From contig NZ_JZDQ02000020.1 of NCBI RefSeq assembly GCF_000960475.2, positions 44,284 through 108,283 on the forward strand: a DNA stretch of 64,000 nt. The letters run 5' to 3'. Under the pieces are notes generated by a model. It was given only the letters and a program-made list of their open reading frames with translations, was not told the origin of the DNA and searched no databases. The DNA is from Nocardioides luteus (GTDB lineage: Bacteria; Actinomycetota; Actinomycetes; Propionibacteriales; Nocardioidaceae). Positions within the stretch are counted from its first letter, which is position 1. Every line of letters begins with the position of its first letter. The position numbers and the translations under genes were made by a program. Shown one piece after another: positions 17,110 through 24,926 of this stretch.

Positions 17110-17140
17110 ACCCTCAACCTGAGGGTTATAGTTATGTCAA
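17110..17140 (-). promoter_or_regulatory. Candidate ftsZ promoter/operator region
   Basis: On the minus strand TTGACA is at 17135-17140 and TATAAC at 17125-17130. They are too close to form one promoter, so the exact hexamers are unresolved. An inverted repeat with 7-bp arms, ACCCTCA ACC TGAGGGT (17110-17126), lies about 55 bases before the ftsZ GTG and could be an operator. Confidence 0.45.
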
Positions 17141-17280
17141 CCTCACCGTTCTCAGAACAGTAGGCAGACGTACGTCCTCAAACTGGCAGGACACGCGGAT
17201 GCGGATCAGTTGTGCCGATCTCGTGCCATCCGGTAGGCGCACTGTGGCAGAGCCATCCGGTGGACGAGCCCGGCAAAGGA

Positions 17281-18192
17281 TCAGTCGACGCTCTTGCTCG
17301 TGACGGGCTGGCCCGGCACGGAGACGTCGTAGCGGGCCACGTCGGGCTCCGCCTTCATCAACGCGACGAGCACGTCGGCCTTGGTGTCGGACTGGGCACT
17401 GCTCCCCCACACCACCCGCTTCTCGTTGCGCAGCTCGAGCGAGATCGAGTCGACGGTGGTCACCTCGACGTGGTCGACCTTCTTGGCGAGGTCGGCCGGG
17501 AGCGCCGAGGCCACCGCGGCGGCCTCGCTGAGCGCGTCGGAGTTGGTGCCGGTCACGGTGTTCACCATCGGCAGGCCCGGCGGCGCCTTCTTGTAGTCCC
17601 AGAAGACGGTCCCGGTCTCGTCCAGCGCCCGCAGTCGCCCGCCGATGGAGACGACGGCCACCGGCGTACGTTCGGTGACGTCGACCCGGATCTTGTCGGG
17701 CCACTCGCGCGAGACGTTGACCGAGCGCACCATCGACAGCCCGTTGAGCACCCGCACCTGCACGGCCTCCAGGTCGGCGGTGGCCAGCGGCTCCCCGACC
17801 GGGACGGCGGCGAACTCGACGACCTCCTTGGCGCTGGTCATCTTCATCGTGCCGTGCACCGAGGTGCCCTTGACCTGCAGCCAGGTCGAGAAGTAGACCG
17901 CCCAGATCCCGCCGATCAGGAGCGCGATGACCAAGGTGCCGACGATGAGGTAGCGCCACGCCAGCCAGCGCCGGCGCCACTGGCGCCGGGCGAAGGCCTT
18001 GCGGCTCTTGAGCGTCGCGGCGTCGACGGCCGGCCGCTCGGACTCCGGCTCCGACTCCGTCTCTGCACCCGACCCGGATCCGGCCCTGGCCTCCTCCGAG
18101 TCCAGGTCGAGCTCGCGCTCCCCGGACGCCGACCGGGCGATCTCCAGGGCCTCGGCGATCTCCGTGTCCGCGCCGGACCCGTCCTCCCCCAT
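17281..18192 (-). CDS. ftsQ: Cell-division protein FtsQ
   Basis: 303 aa. A cytoplasmic domain of about 80 residues, rich in Glu/Ser with a basic end (KAFARRQWRRRWLAWR), precedes one transmembrane helix (80-102). A POTRA domain follows (FSTWLQVKGTSVHGTMKMTSAKEVV...), then the FtsQ domain with VTERTPVAVVSIGGRLRALDETG. It links the cytoplasmic ring to septal synthesis by binding FtsL and FtsB partners. It is 17 bases after murC and 225 bases before ftsZ, and the intervening DNA holds the ftsZ promoter candidate. Confidence 0.94.
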   Translation of the reverse strand: MGEDGSGADTEIAEALEIARSASGERELDLDSEEARAGSGSGAETESEPESERPAVDAATLKSRKAFARRQWRRRWLAWRYLIVGTLVIALLIGGIWAVYFSTWLQVKGTSVHGTMKMTSAKEVVEFAAVPVGEPLATADLEAVQVRVLNGLSMVRSVNVSREWPDKIRVDVTERTPVAVVSIGGRLRALDETGTVFWDYKKAPPGLPMVNTVTGTNSDALSEAAAVASALPADLAKKVDHVEVTTVDSISLELRNEKRVVWGSSAQSDTKADVLVALMKAEPDVARYDVSVPGQPVTSKSVD

Positions 18193-18209
18193 GCTCGCCT
18201 CCCCCAGCG

Positions 18210-19628
18210 TTACTGCTCAGCCGTACGTAGCCTGGCGAGCACCATCGGGCCCACCTCGGTCACGGTACCTGCCCCGAGGGTCAGAACCAGGTCACCCGGA
18301 CGGGCGCGGCGGGCCAGCTCGGTGGCGGCCTCCTCGAGCCCGGCGACGCTGACGACCCGGTCCGGCGGCAGCGGCACGGCGTCGGCGACGAGCTTGCCGG
18401 TGACCTCGGGGTCGTAGTCCTCGCGGGCCAGGTAGACGTCGAGGACGACGACCTCGTCGGCGGCGCCGAGCACACGGCCCATCTCCTCGCCGAAGATCCG
18501 GGTGCGGGAGACCATGTGCGGCTGGAAGGCGACGACGAGCCGCCCCTCCCCTGCCACGGACCGGCCGGAGACGAGGTCGCCGGCGATCTCGGAGGGGTGG
18601 TGGGCGTAGGAGTCGTAGACGCGTACGCCTGCGGCCTCTCCCTTGCGCTCCATCCGCCGCCGGGTGCCGGTGAACGACTCCAGCCCCGCCTTGAGCAGGT
18701 CGAAGGAGTGGCCCAGACGCAGCCCGACGGTGAGCGCGGCCAGTGCGTCGGCGACATAGTGGCGGCCGGGGATCTGCAGCGTGATCCGGCCGAGCTCGTT
18801 CAAACCGTCGACGACGGTGAAGGAGGAGGTGGTGCCCTCCAGGACGATGTCGACGGCACGCACGTCGGCCAGCTCCGACTCACCGACGCCGATGAAGCGG
18901 CGGCCGAGCGAGTGGGCGACGTGGCGCAGGTCGGCGGCGCCGGGGTCGTCGATGACCGCGACCAGGAACCCGTCGGGGGCCAGCCGTCCCACGAACTGGG
19001 CGAAGCCCTCGCGGTAGGCCTCCTCGGTGCCCCACTGGTCGAGGTGGTCGGCCTCGACGTTGGTGACGACCGCTGCGTAGGGCTTGTAGACCAGGAAGGC
19101 GCCGTCGGACTCGTCGGCCTCGGCCACGAACAGGTCGCTGGAGCCCTCCGCGGCGTTGGTACCCGACGCGGCCAGCTCGCCACCGACGGTGTAGGTCGGC
19201 GCGGCGCCGGCCGCCTGCAGGGAGACGGTCAGCAGGGAGGTCGTGGTGGTCTTGCCGTGCGTGCCGGCGACGGCGAGGACGCGACGGCCCTCCATCACCG
19301 AGGCGAGGCCGGCCGAGCGCGGGTAGATCCGCAGGCCCTTCTCGACGGCCGCGACGTACTCGGGGTTGTCCTCGCGGATCGCCGTGGAGACGATCAGCGT
19401 GTCGACGCCGTCGACCTGGGAGGCCTCGTGACCGACGTAGACGGTCGCGCCCTCCTCGCGCAGCGCGGCCACCATCGAGGAGTCGGCGCCGTCGCTGCCG
19501 GAGACCTCGATCCCGCGGGCCAGCATGACCCGGGCGATCGCGGACAGGCCCGCGCCGCCGATGCCGATGAAGTGGACCCGGCCCAGCTGCTCGGCGGGAA
19601 GGATGTGCTCGGGAACCGGAACTCTCAT
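18210..19628 (-). CDS. murC: UDP-N-acetylmuramate-L-alanine ligase
   Basis: 472 aa from the ATG at 19628, preceded by GGAGGTGGCGGC. The longer frame upstream is not needed. GRVHFIGIGGAGLSAIARV (16-34) is the UDP-binding Rossmann motif; AGTHGKTTTT (121-130) is the ATP loop. EADESDGAFLVY and DNPE-like acidic residues are also present, and YDSYAHHPSEI is the MurC-specific motif. It adds L-Ala to UDP-MurNAc in the first cytoplasmic peptide step. It lies 79 bases downstream of the broken murG and 17 bases upstream of ftsQ. Confidence 0.97.
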   Translation of the reverse strand: MRVPVPEHILPAEQLGRVHFIGIGGAGLSAIARVMLARGIEVSGSDGADSSMVAALREEGATVYVGHEASQVDGVDTLIVSTAIREDNPEYVAAVEKGLRIYPRSAGLASVMEGRRVLAVAGTHGKTTTTSLLTVSLQAAGAAPTYTVGGELAASGTNAAEGSSDLFVAEADESDGAFLVYKPYAAVVTNVEADHLDQWGTEEAYREGFAQFVGRLAPDGFLVAVIDDPGAADLRHVAHSLGRRFIGVGESELADVRAVDIVLEGTTSSFTVVDGLNELGRITLQIPGRHYVADALAALTVGLRLGHSFDLLKAGLESFTGTRRRMERKGEAAGVRVYDSYAHHPSEIAGDLVSGRSVAGEGRLVVAFQPHMVSRTRIFGEEMGRVLGAADEVVVLDVYLAREDYDPEVTGKLVADAVPLPPDRVVSVAGLEEAATELARRARPGDLVLTLGAGTVTEVGPMVLARLRTAEQ

Positions 19629-19707
19629 GCCGCCACCTCCGTCGAGACGAAGCAAGGGTACGGATGCGGCGGCATGTTGCACTGAATCGCCGCTCGCTTG
19701 CGCTCGC

Positions 19708-20783
19708 TCATCGGGATCCTCCTTGCGCCGTCTCCATCACGATCCGTGCCAGCCGCTCGTCGGCATCGCGCGGGACCAGGTCGCTGGCGGCCTTCGACAT
19801 CGCCTCGAGCCGGGCGCGGTCGGTGACGAGCGGGGGTACGTGGCTGCTGACCCAGGCCGCGTTCATGTCGGCGTCGGCAACGAGCAGCGCTCCGCCGGCG
19901 TCGACGACGGCGCGCGCGTTGAGCGACTGCTCGCCGTTGCCGATCGGGAGAGGTACGTAGACGGCGGGGACGCCCACCGCGCTCGCCTCGATCACCGAGT
20001 TGGCGCCGGACGACAGATCATCAGGTCGGCCGCAGCCAGCGCGAGGTCCATCCGGTCGACGTAGTTGAGCACGTGGTAGCCCGGGCCGGGCGAGGCCAGC
20101 TCGTTCTTCGGACCGATCACGTGGAGCACCTGGATGCCGCTGCCCGCCAGCGCCCGGTAGGCGCCGGAGACCGACTCGTTGATCGTCCGGGCGCCCTGCG
20201 AGCCGCCGGTGACCACGATCGTGGGGCGGTGCTGGTCGAGGCCGAAGAAGCTGCGGGCCTCGGCGCGCAGCGCCCAGCGGTCCAGCGTCGAGATCATCCG
20301 GCGGATCGGCAGCCCGATGTATTCGGCCTTGGGCAGCTTGGTGTCCGGGAAGCTCACCGCGACGCGGTCGGCGACCCGGGCTCCCGCCTTGTTGGCGAGT
20401 CCCGGCATCGCGTTGCCCTCGTGCACGACGATCGGGATGCGCCGCCGCCTCGCGGCGAGGTAGGCGGGCATCGAGACGTACCCGCCGTAGCCAACGACCA
20501 CGTCGGGCTTGACCCGGTCGAGCACCTCGTAGGTCGCGTCGACCGCGCCCTTCAGGTTGGCCGGGACCTTGAGCAGATCGCTGCTGAGCTGACGCGGCAT
20601 CGGCACCGGCGGGATCAGCTCGAGCGGGTAGCCCGCGGCGGGAACCACCTGGTTCTCCAGGCCGCGCGGCGTGCCGAGGCAGGTCACCTCCACGCTGGGG
20701 TCGAGACGGCGCAGGGCATCAGCCGTGGCGAGCAGGGGGGATGTGTGTCCGGCGGTGCCACCGCCGGCGAGGAGGGCCTTCAT
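19708..20783 (-). pseudogene. murG: MurG transferase gene with a single-base frameshift
   Basis: Lipid II synthase transferase adds GlcNAc to lipid I. The N-terminal frame (20783 down to 19992) begins MKALLAGGGTAGHTSPLLAT and reaches DLMICRP, then hits a stop. The C-terminal frame (SGANSVIEASAVGVPAVYVP...) continues to a stop at 19708. The family reads DLMICRSGANSV here. The minus strand has TGTCGTCC around 20008-20015 where TGTCGNTCC is expected, so one base is missing near 20010-20011. The span of 1076 bases is one short of 359 codons. Since MurG is essential, a sequencing or assembly error is the likeliest cause; a genuine mutation with suppression cannot be excluded from sequence alone. 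Confidence 0.93.
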
Positions 20784-20796
20784 GATGCGTCCGAAC

Positions 20797-22089
20797 TTAG
20801 CGGGTGCGTTGGGCGGACCGGTAAGCGGCTGCCTGGCGCGCCCGATCCTTTGCCAAGGCTTTACGCTGCTTCAGCGCGGCAGCCGCTGCGGGTTCACGGC
20901 GGGCGAAACCGATCACCACGCCCAGCGCGACCATGGACGGGATCAGCGCCGAGCCGCCGTAGGAGACCAGCGGCAGCGGGATCCCGATGACCGGCAGCAG
21001 CGCGAGCACCATGCCGACGTTGATGATCATCTGGCCGAGCAGCCAGACCAGCACGCCGAAGCTGAAGTAGCGGACGAAGGGCCGGTCGGTCTGGCGCGCG
21101 ACCTTGACCAGCGCGAAGGCGAGGGTCAGGAAGAGACCGACGACCAGGAGCGTGCCGACCAGGCCGAGCTCCTCGCCGAGCACCGCGAAGATGTAGTCGG
21201 TGTGGGCCTCGGGCAGGTCGCCCCACTTCTGCTGGGAGGCCCCGATCCCCTGCCCCAGGACGCCGCCCGAGCTGAGCGCGTAGAGACCGTGGGAGGGCTG
21301 CCAGCCCTGTCCGTGGTAGTCCTTGAACGGGTCCGCGAAGCTGGTCAACCGGGCGAGACGCTCGGTGTCGGTGCTGATCAGGAACAGCACCGAGACCCCG
21401 ATGATCGAGATCGCCATCCCGAAGAGCTTGCCCGGCGCGCCGACGACCCACAGCATCCCCAGCGCGATCGCGAAGAAGACCAGCGCGGTGCCGAGGTCCT
21501 TGCCGGCGAGGACCAGCCCCGTGGCCACCGCGATGCCGGGCAGGACCGGCATCAGCACCTCGTGGAGGCTGTCGAGCCGGCGGTCCTTGAGCGCGTAGAC
21601 GTGGGCGGACCACAGCACGATCGCCAGCTTGGCGATCTCGGACGGCTGGATCTTGACCGGGCCGGCGCCGATCCAGTTCTGCTGCCCGTTGACGTCGTGA
21701 CCCAGGAAGATCGTCAGGAAGAGCAGCACGCAGGCCACGAAGTAGCCCGGCCACGCCAGCCGCCGCACATCCTTGGGCCGGATCCGCGAGGCGATGAACG
21801 CACACGGGATGCCGATGATCACCCAGAGCACCTGACGGCCGACGATCGCGTAGGAGTTGCCCATCTGGGTGTAGGCCCACACGCTCGAGGCGCTCAGCAC
21901 CATGATCAGCCCGATGGTCAGCAGCAGCGCGGTGCTGGTGAGCAGCAGGTAGTAGGCGGCCAGCGGCCGGTTCAGTGCCACCCGCAGCGCATGGAACCAG
22001 GCCTTGAGGTAGCCGAGGACCGACTTCGGGTACGCCCTCGCCTGCTCGGCCGAGCCGTGACCGGTCTGGTCGGGGCTGGTGGTCGTCAC
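20797..22089 (-). CDS. ftsW: Septal peptidoglycan polymerase FtsW
   Basis: 430 aa from a GTG. It is a SEDS-family glycosyltransferase with about ten transmembrane helices starting near residue 45. The conserved GQQNWIGAGPVKIQPSEIAKLA, LAGKDLGTALVFF and LPLVSYGGSALIPSM are present, with the family aspartate in AGKDLGT. It polymerises lipid II at the septum with its partner transpeptidase FtsI. The N-terminus is a 40-residue hydrophilic extension and the C-terminus an Ala/Arg/Lys-rich tail. It is 13 bases upstream of murG and separated by 129 bases from murD. Confidence 0.95.
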   Translation of the reverse strand: MTTTSPDQTGHGSAEQARAYPKSVLGYLKAWFHALRVALNRPLAAYYLLLTSTALLLTIGLIMVLSASSVWAYTQMGNSYAIVGRQVLWVIIGIPCAFIASRIRPKDVRRLAWPGYFVACVLLFLTIFLGHDVNGQQNWIGAGPVKIQPSEIAKLAIVLWSAHVYALKDRRLDSLHEVLMPVLPGIAVATGLVLAGKDLGTALVFFAIALGMLWVVGAPGKLFGMAISIIGVSVLFLISTDTERLARLTSFADPFKDYHGQGWQPSHGLYALSSGGVLGQGIGASQQKWGDLPEAHTDYIFAVLGEELGLVGTLLVVGLFLTLAFALVKVARQTDRPFVRYFSFGVLVWLLGQMIINVGMVLALLPVIGIPLPLVSYGGSALIPSMVALGVVIGFARREPAAAAALKQRKALAKDRARQAAAYRSAQRTR

Positions 22090-22218
22090 GGCCTACCTCC
22101 CAGTTGCGGTGCGACGTACGTCGATTACATTCTCGCCGCCGTCTCCGCGTTCCCCGCGCATCTCCCCCGCGTGTCGCCCTCACGCTGGCCGAGCCGCCGC
22201 AGCCGCTCGACCGGCGAC

Positions 22219-23682
22219 CTAGATCTGGCGGCGTACGGCGTCGGCGAAGGCGTCGCCGCGGGCCTTGTAGTCGCGGAACTGGTCCTGGCTGGCGCAGCCG
22301 GGGGCGAGAAGCACGGTGTCGCCGGGCTTGGCCAGGGCGGCGGCGATCTCGACGGCCTCGGCCAGGGCGGCCTCGCCGTCGGGGTCGTCGAGCTCGACGA
22401 TCTCCAGGTCACCCGCGTGGGCGGCCAGGGCCGAGGCGATCACGTCGCGGTCCTGACCGATCAGGATGACGGCACGGAGCCGGTCGTGGATGGAGGCGAC
22501 CAGGTCCTCGAAGCGGGCACCCTTGGCCAGCCCGCCGGCGATCCAGATCACCGGGTCGTAGGCCTGCAGCGAGGCCTGGGCCGCGTGCGGGTTGGTGGCC
22601 TTGGAGTCGTCGACCCAGGTCACGCCGCCGGACTCGGCGACGACCTCGATGCGGTGACCGTCGGGGCGGAAGGACTTCAGCCCGTCGCGTACGGCGGCCT
22701 GGGAGACCCCGTGCGCCCGGGCCAGGGCGGCCGCGGCGAGGGCGTTCTGGACGTAGTGGGGCGCGGAGGAGGCGAGGTCGGAGATCTGGCACAGCTCCGC
22801 GGCGGAGGTCTGCCGCTCCTCGATGAAGGCGCGGTCGACGAGGATGTCCTCGACGACCCCGACCTGACCGACCGCTGGGGTGCCGAGGGTGAACCCGATC
22901 GCGCGGGCGCCCTCGACGACGTCGGCCTCCTCGACCAGGTGCATGGTGGCCTCGTCGGCGACGTTGTAGACGCAGGCGCGCTCGACGCCCTCGTAGACGC
23001 GGCCCTTGTCGGCGGCGTACTCCTCCATCGAGGGGTACCAGTCGAGGTGGTCCTCGGCGATGTTGAGCACGACCGCGGCCTCGGCGGCCATCGAGGAGGT
23101 GTAGTGGAGCTGGAAGGAGGAGAGCTCGACGGCGAAGACGTCGTAGGGCTCGGGATCCATCACGGCCTCGACGATCGGCAGGCCGACGTTGCCGACGGCG
23201 ACGGAGCGCAGCCCTGCCGTACGCAGGATGTTGTCGAGCATCTGCACGGTCGTGGTCTTACCGTTGGTGCCGGTCACCGCCAGCCAGGGCGCGGCGTTGT
23301 CGGGGTCGCGCAGCCGCCAGGCGAGCTCGACCTCTCCCCAGATCGGGATCCCGCGCTCGCGCGCCTGCGCGAGCAGCGGAGCGGTCGGCCGCCAGCCCGG
23401 CGAGGTGACCACGACGTCGACGTCGTCAGGGAGCACGTGGGTGGCGCCCTCGCCGAGGCGTACGTCGGCACCCAGGATGCCGAGGAGCTTGGCCTTCTCC
23501 TGGCGCTCCTCGTCGCCCGGCGACTCGTCGAGCGCGATCACGGCGGCACCCAGGTGGGTGAGGTTGTCGGCGGCCGCGAACCCGGAGACGCCGAAGCCGG
23601 CCACGACCGCCTTCACGCCCTCCCAGGAGTCGTTGCGGCCGAGCTTGTCGAGCTTTTCAGCCATGTTGTCGGGCTCAGTCAT
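22219..23682 (-). CDS. murD: UDP-N-acetylmuramoyl-L-alanine-D-glutamate ligase
   Basis: 487 aa from the ATG at 23682, overlapping the mraY stop by one base. VVAGFGVSGFAAADNL (26-41) is the nucleotide-binding strand, and AVTGTNGKTTT (135-145) the ATP loop. DDSKATNPHAAQASL carries the MurD substrate lysine motif, and the C-terminal domain holds LLAPGCASQDQFRDYKARG. It attaches D-Glu to UDP-MurNAc-L-Ala. It is translationally coupled to mraY. Confidence 0.97.
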   Translation of the reverse strand: MTEPDNMAEKLDKLGRNDSWEGVKAVVAGFGVSGFAAADNLTHLGAAVIALDESPGDEERQEKAKLLGILGADVRLGEGATHVLPDDVDVVVTSPGWRPTAPLLAQARERGIPIWGEVELAWRLRDPDNAAPWLAVTGTNGKTTTVQMLDNILRTAGLRSVAVGNVGLPIVEAVMDPEPYDVFAVELSSFQLHYTSSMAAEAAVVLNIAEDHLDWYPSMEEYAADKGRVYEGVERACVYNVADEATMHLVEEADVVEGARAIGFTLGTPAVGQVGVVEDILVDRAFIEERQTSAAELCQISDLASSAPHYVQNALAAAALARAHGVSQAAVRDGLKSFRPDGHRIEVVAESGGVTWVDDSKATNPHAAQASLQAYDPVIWIAGGLAKGARFEDLVASIHDRLRAVILIGQDRDVIASALAAHAGDLEIVELDDPDGEAALAEAVEIAAALAKPGDTVLLAPGCASQDQFRDYKARGDAFADAVRRQI

Positions 23683-24800
23683 CAGATGGTCGCCACCCAT
23701 TCGGCGTAGAAGATTCCCAGACCGGCCGCGACGCAGAGGCCGGTGATGATCCAGAACCGGATCACCACGGTGACCTGTTCCCAGCCGAGGAGCTCGAAGT
23801 GGTGATGGATCGGTGTCATCCGGAAGATGCGCTTCGGGGTGCCGGTGAGCTTGCGGGAGAGCTTGAACCAGCCGACCTGCATCATCACGGCCGAGGTCTC
23901 CATGACGAACAGGCCGCCGAGGATGATCAGCAGGAACTCGGTGTGCGACATGATCGCGAAGCCGGCCAGCACGGAGCCGAGCGCGAGCGAGCCGGTGTCG
24001 CCCATGAAGATCTTCGCCGGGCTGGCGTTCCACCACAGGAAGCCGATGCAGGCGCCGCTGATCGCGGCGCCGAGGATCGCCATGTCGAGCGGGTCGCGGA
24101 CCTCGTAGCAGGTGCCGATCTCCACGCTGGGACGGCCGCACCGCTGGTTGTTCTGCCAGATCGAGATGATCGTGTAGGCGGCGAAGACGATCGCCGAGGA
24201 CGCCGCCAGCAGGCCGTCGAGCCCGTCGGTGAGATTGGTGGCGTTCGACGTGCCGGTGACCATCACCCAGAAGATCGCCAGCAGCAGCGCGCCGCCGAGC
24301 CAGAAGAGCAGGCCGTCGCCACCGAGGAAGTGGGGACCGAAGTCACGGATGAAGGAGAGCTGGTCGGCGGCCGGCGTGATGCCGTCGTCGTTCTCCATCG
24401 CCGGATGGATCGCCACCACGCCGAAGCCGACCGCGACGAGCGTCTGTCCCACCATCTTGGACCACGCGCGCAGACCGAGGTTGCGCTGCATGAAGACCTT
24501 GATGAAGTCGTCGACGAAGCCGACGGCGGCCATGCCCACCAGCAGGAAGAGCAGCAGGTAGGCGGTCGCGCTCGGGGCGTCGCCGGTCAGCAGCTTGGCC
24601 GCGATGAAGCCCACGAGGACCGAGATCACGATCGCGACGCCACCCATGGTCGGGGTGCCGCGCTTGGTGCGGTGGGTGGTCGGCCCGTCCTCGCGGATCT
24701 CCTGGCCGTAGCCCAACTTCGTGAACTGTACGATCGCAAATCGGGTGCCGAGCAGCGAGAACAGAAGCGCAATCGCTCCGCTCAGCAAGATCGCTCTCAT
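23682..24800 (-). CDS. mraY: Phospho-MurNAc-pentapeptide translocase
   Basis: 372 aa from the ATG at 24800, with GGAAGG about ten bases before it; the longer frame (to 24872) runs into a hairpin. Ten transmembrane helices are expected. The motif GTPTMGGVAIV opens the family, NLTDGLDGL carries the metal-binding Asp residues, and the C-terminal FRMTPIHHHFELLGW is the HHH motif. It transfers phospho-MurNAc-pentapeptide to undecaprenyl phosphate, forming lipid I. The murF gene that usually precedes mraY is absent: the 126-base gap to murE holds only a hairpin. Confidence 0.97.
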   Translation of the reverse strand: MRAILLSGAIALLFSLLGTRFAIVQFTKLGYGQEIREDGPTTHRTKRGTPTMGGVAIVISVLVGFIAAKLLTGDAPSATAYLLLFLLVGMAAVGFVDDFIKVFMQRNLGLRAWSKMVGQTLVAVGFGVVAIHPAMENDDGITPAADQLSFIRDFGPHFLGGDGLLFWLGGALLLAIFWVMVTGTSNATNLTDGLDGLLAASSAIVFAAYTIISIWQNNQRCGRPSVEIGTCYEVRDPLDMAILGAAISGACIGFLWWNASPAKIFMGDTGSLALGSVLAGFAIMSHTEFLLIILGGLFVMETSAVMMQVGWFKLSRKLTGTPKRIFRMTPIHHHFELLGWEQVTVVIRFWIITGLCVAAGLGIFYAEWVATI

Positions 24801-24847
24801 GTCAGCCGGGTGCCTTCCTTGCCATGCCGTTCCTGGTCCTTGCCCCC

Positions 24848-24878
24848 GGGCCGGTGTGCATAGCGAAGACACCGGCCC
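24848..24878. terminator. Hairpin between murE and mraY
   Basis: GGGCCGGTGT (24848-24857) and ACACCGGCCC (24869-24878) pair perfectly around an 11-base loop. A wider pairing with two mismatches extends it to 16 positions. This strong stem interrupts what is normally a continuous murE-murF-mraY transcript. Confidence 0.65.
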
Positions 24879-24926
24879 CCGGCATTCTTCCCTACGCCTC
24901 GGCAGCCTCTGCGGCGCCCCGCCGAT

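Noticed and set aside
17243..17255. 13-base repeat shared with 32378-32390 (TGTGGCAGAGCCA)
   Set aside because: A single 13-mer match is expected by chance several times in 64 kb, and the flanks do not match beyond it.
19708..19995. Separate 95-aa gene at the murG 3' end
   Set aside because: Its sequence (IEASAVGVPAVYVPLPIGNGEQ...) is the C-terminal half of MurG itself, displaced by the frameshift.
19992..20020. Programmed ribosomal frameshift in murG
   Set aside because: There is no slippery run or downstream stimulatory structure visible at the site, and the expected family base is simply missing.
20671..23709. 1012-codon open frame opposite murG, ftsW and murD
   Set aside because: The reading frame mirrors high-GC codon positions of the real genes and contains no domain motif. 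The minus-strand genes have clear family signatures and tight junctions.
24801..24926. MurF remnant between murE and mraY
   Set aside because: Reading all frames I found no MurF motif; the stretch consists of leader, a hairpin and spacer.
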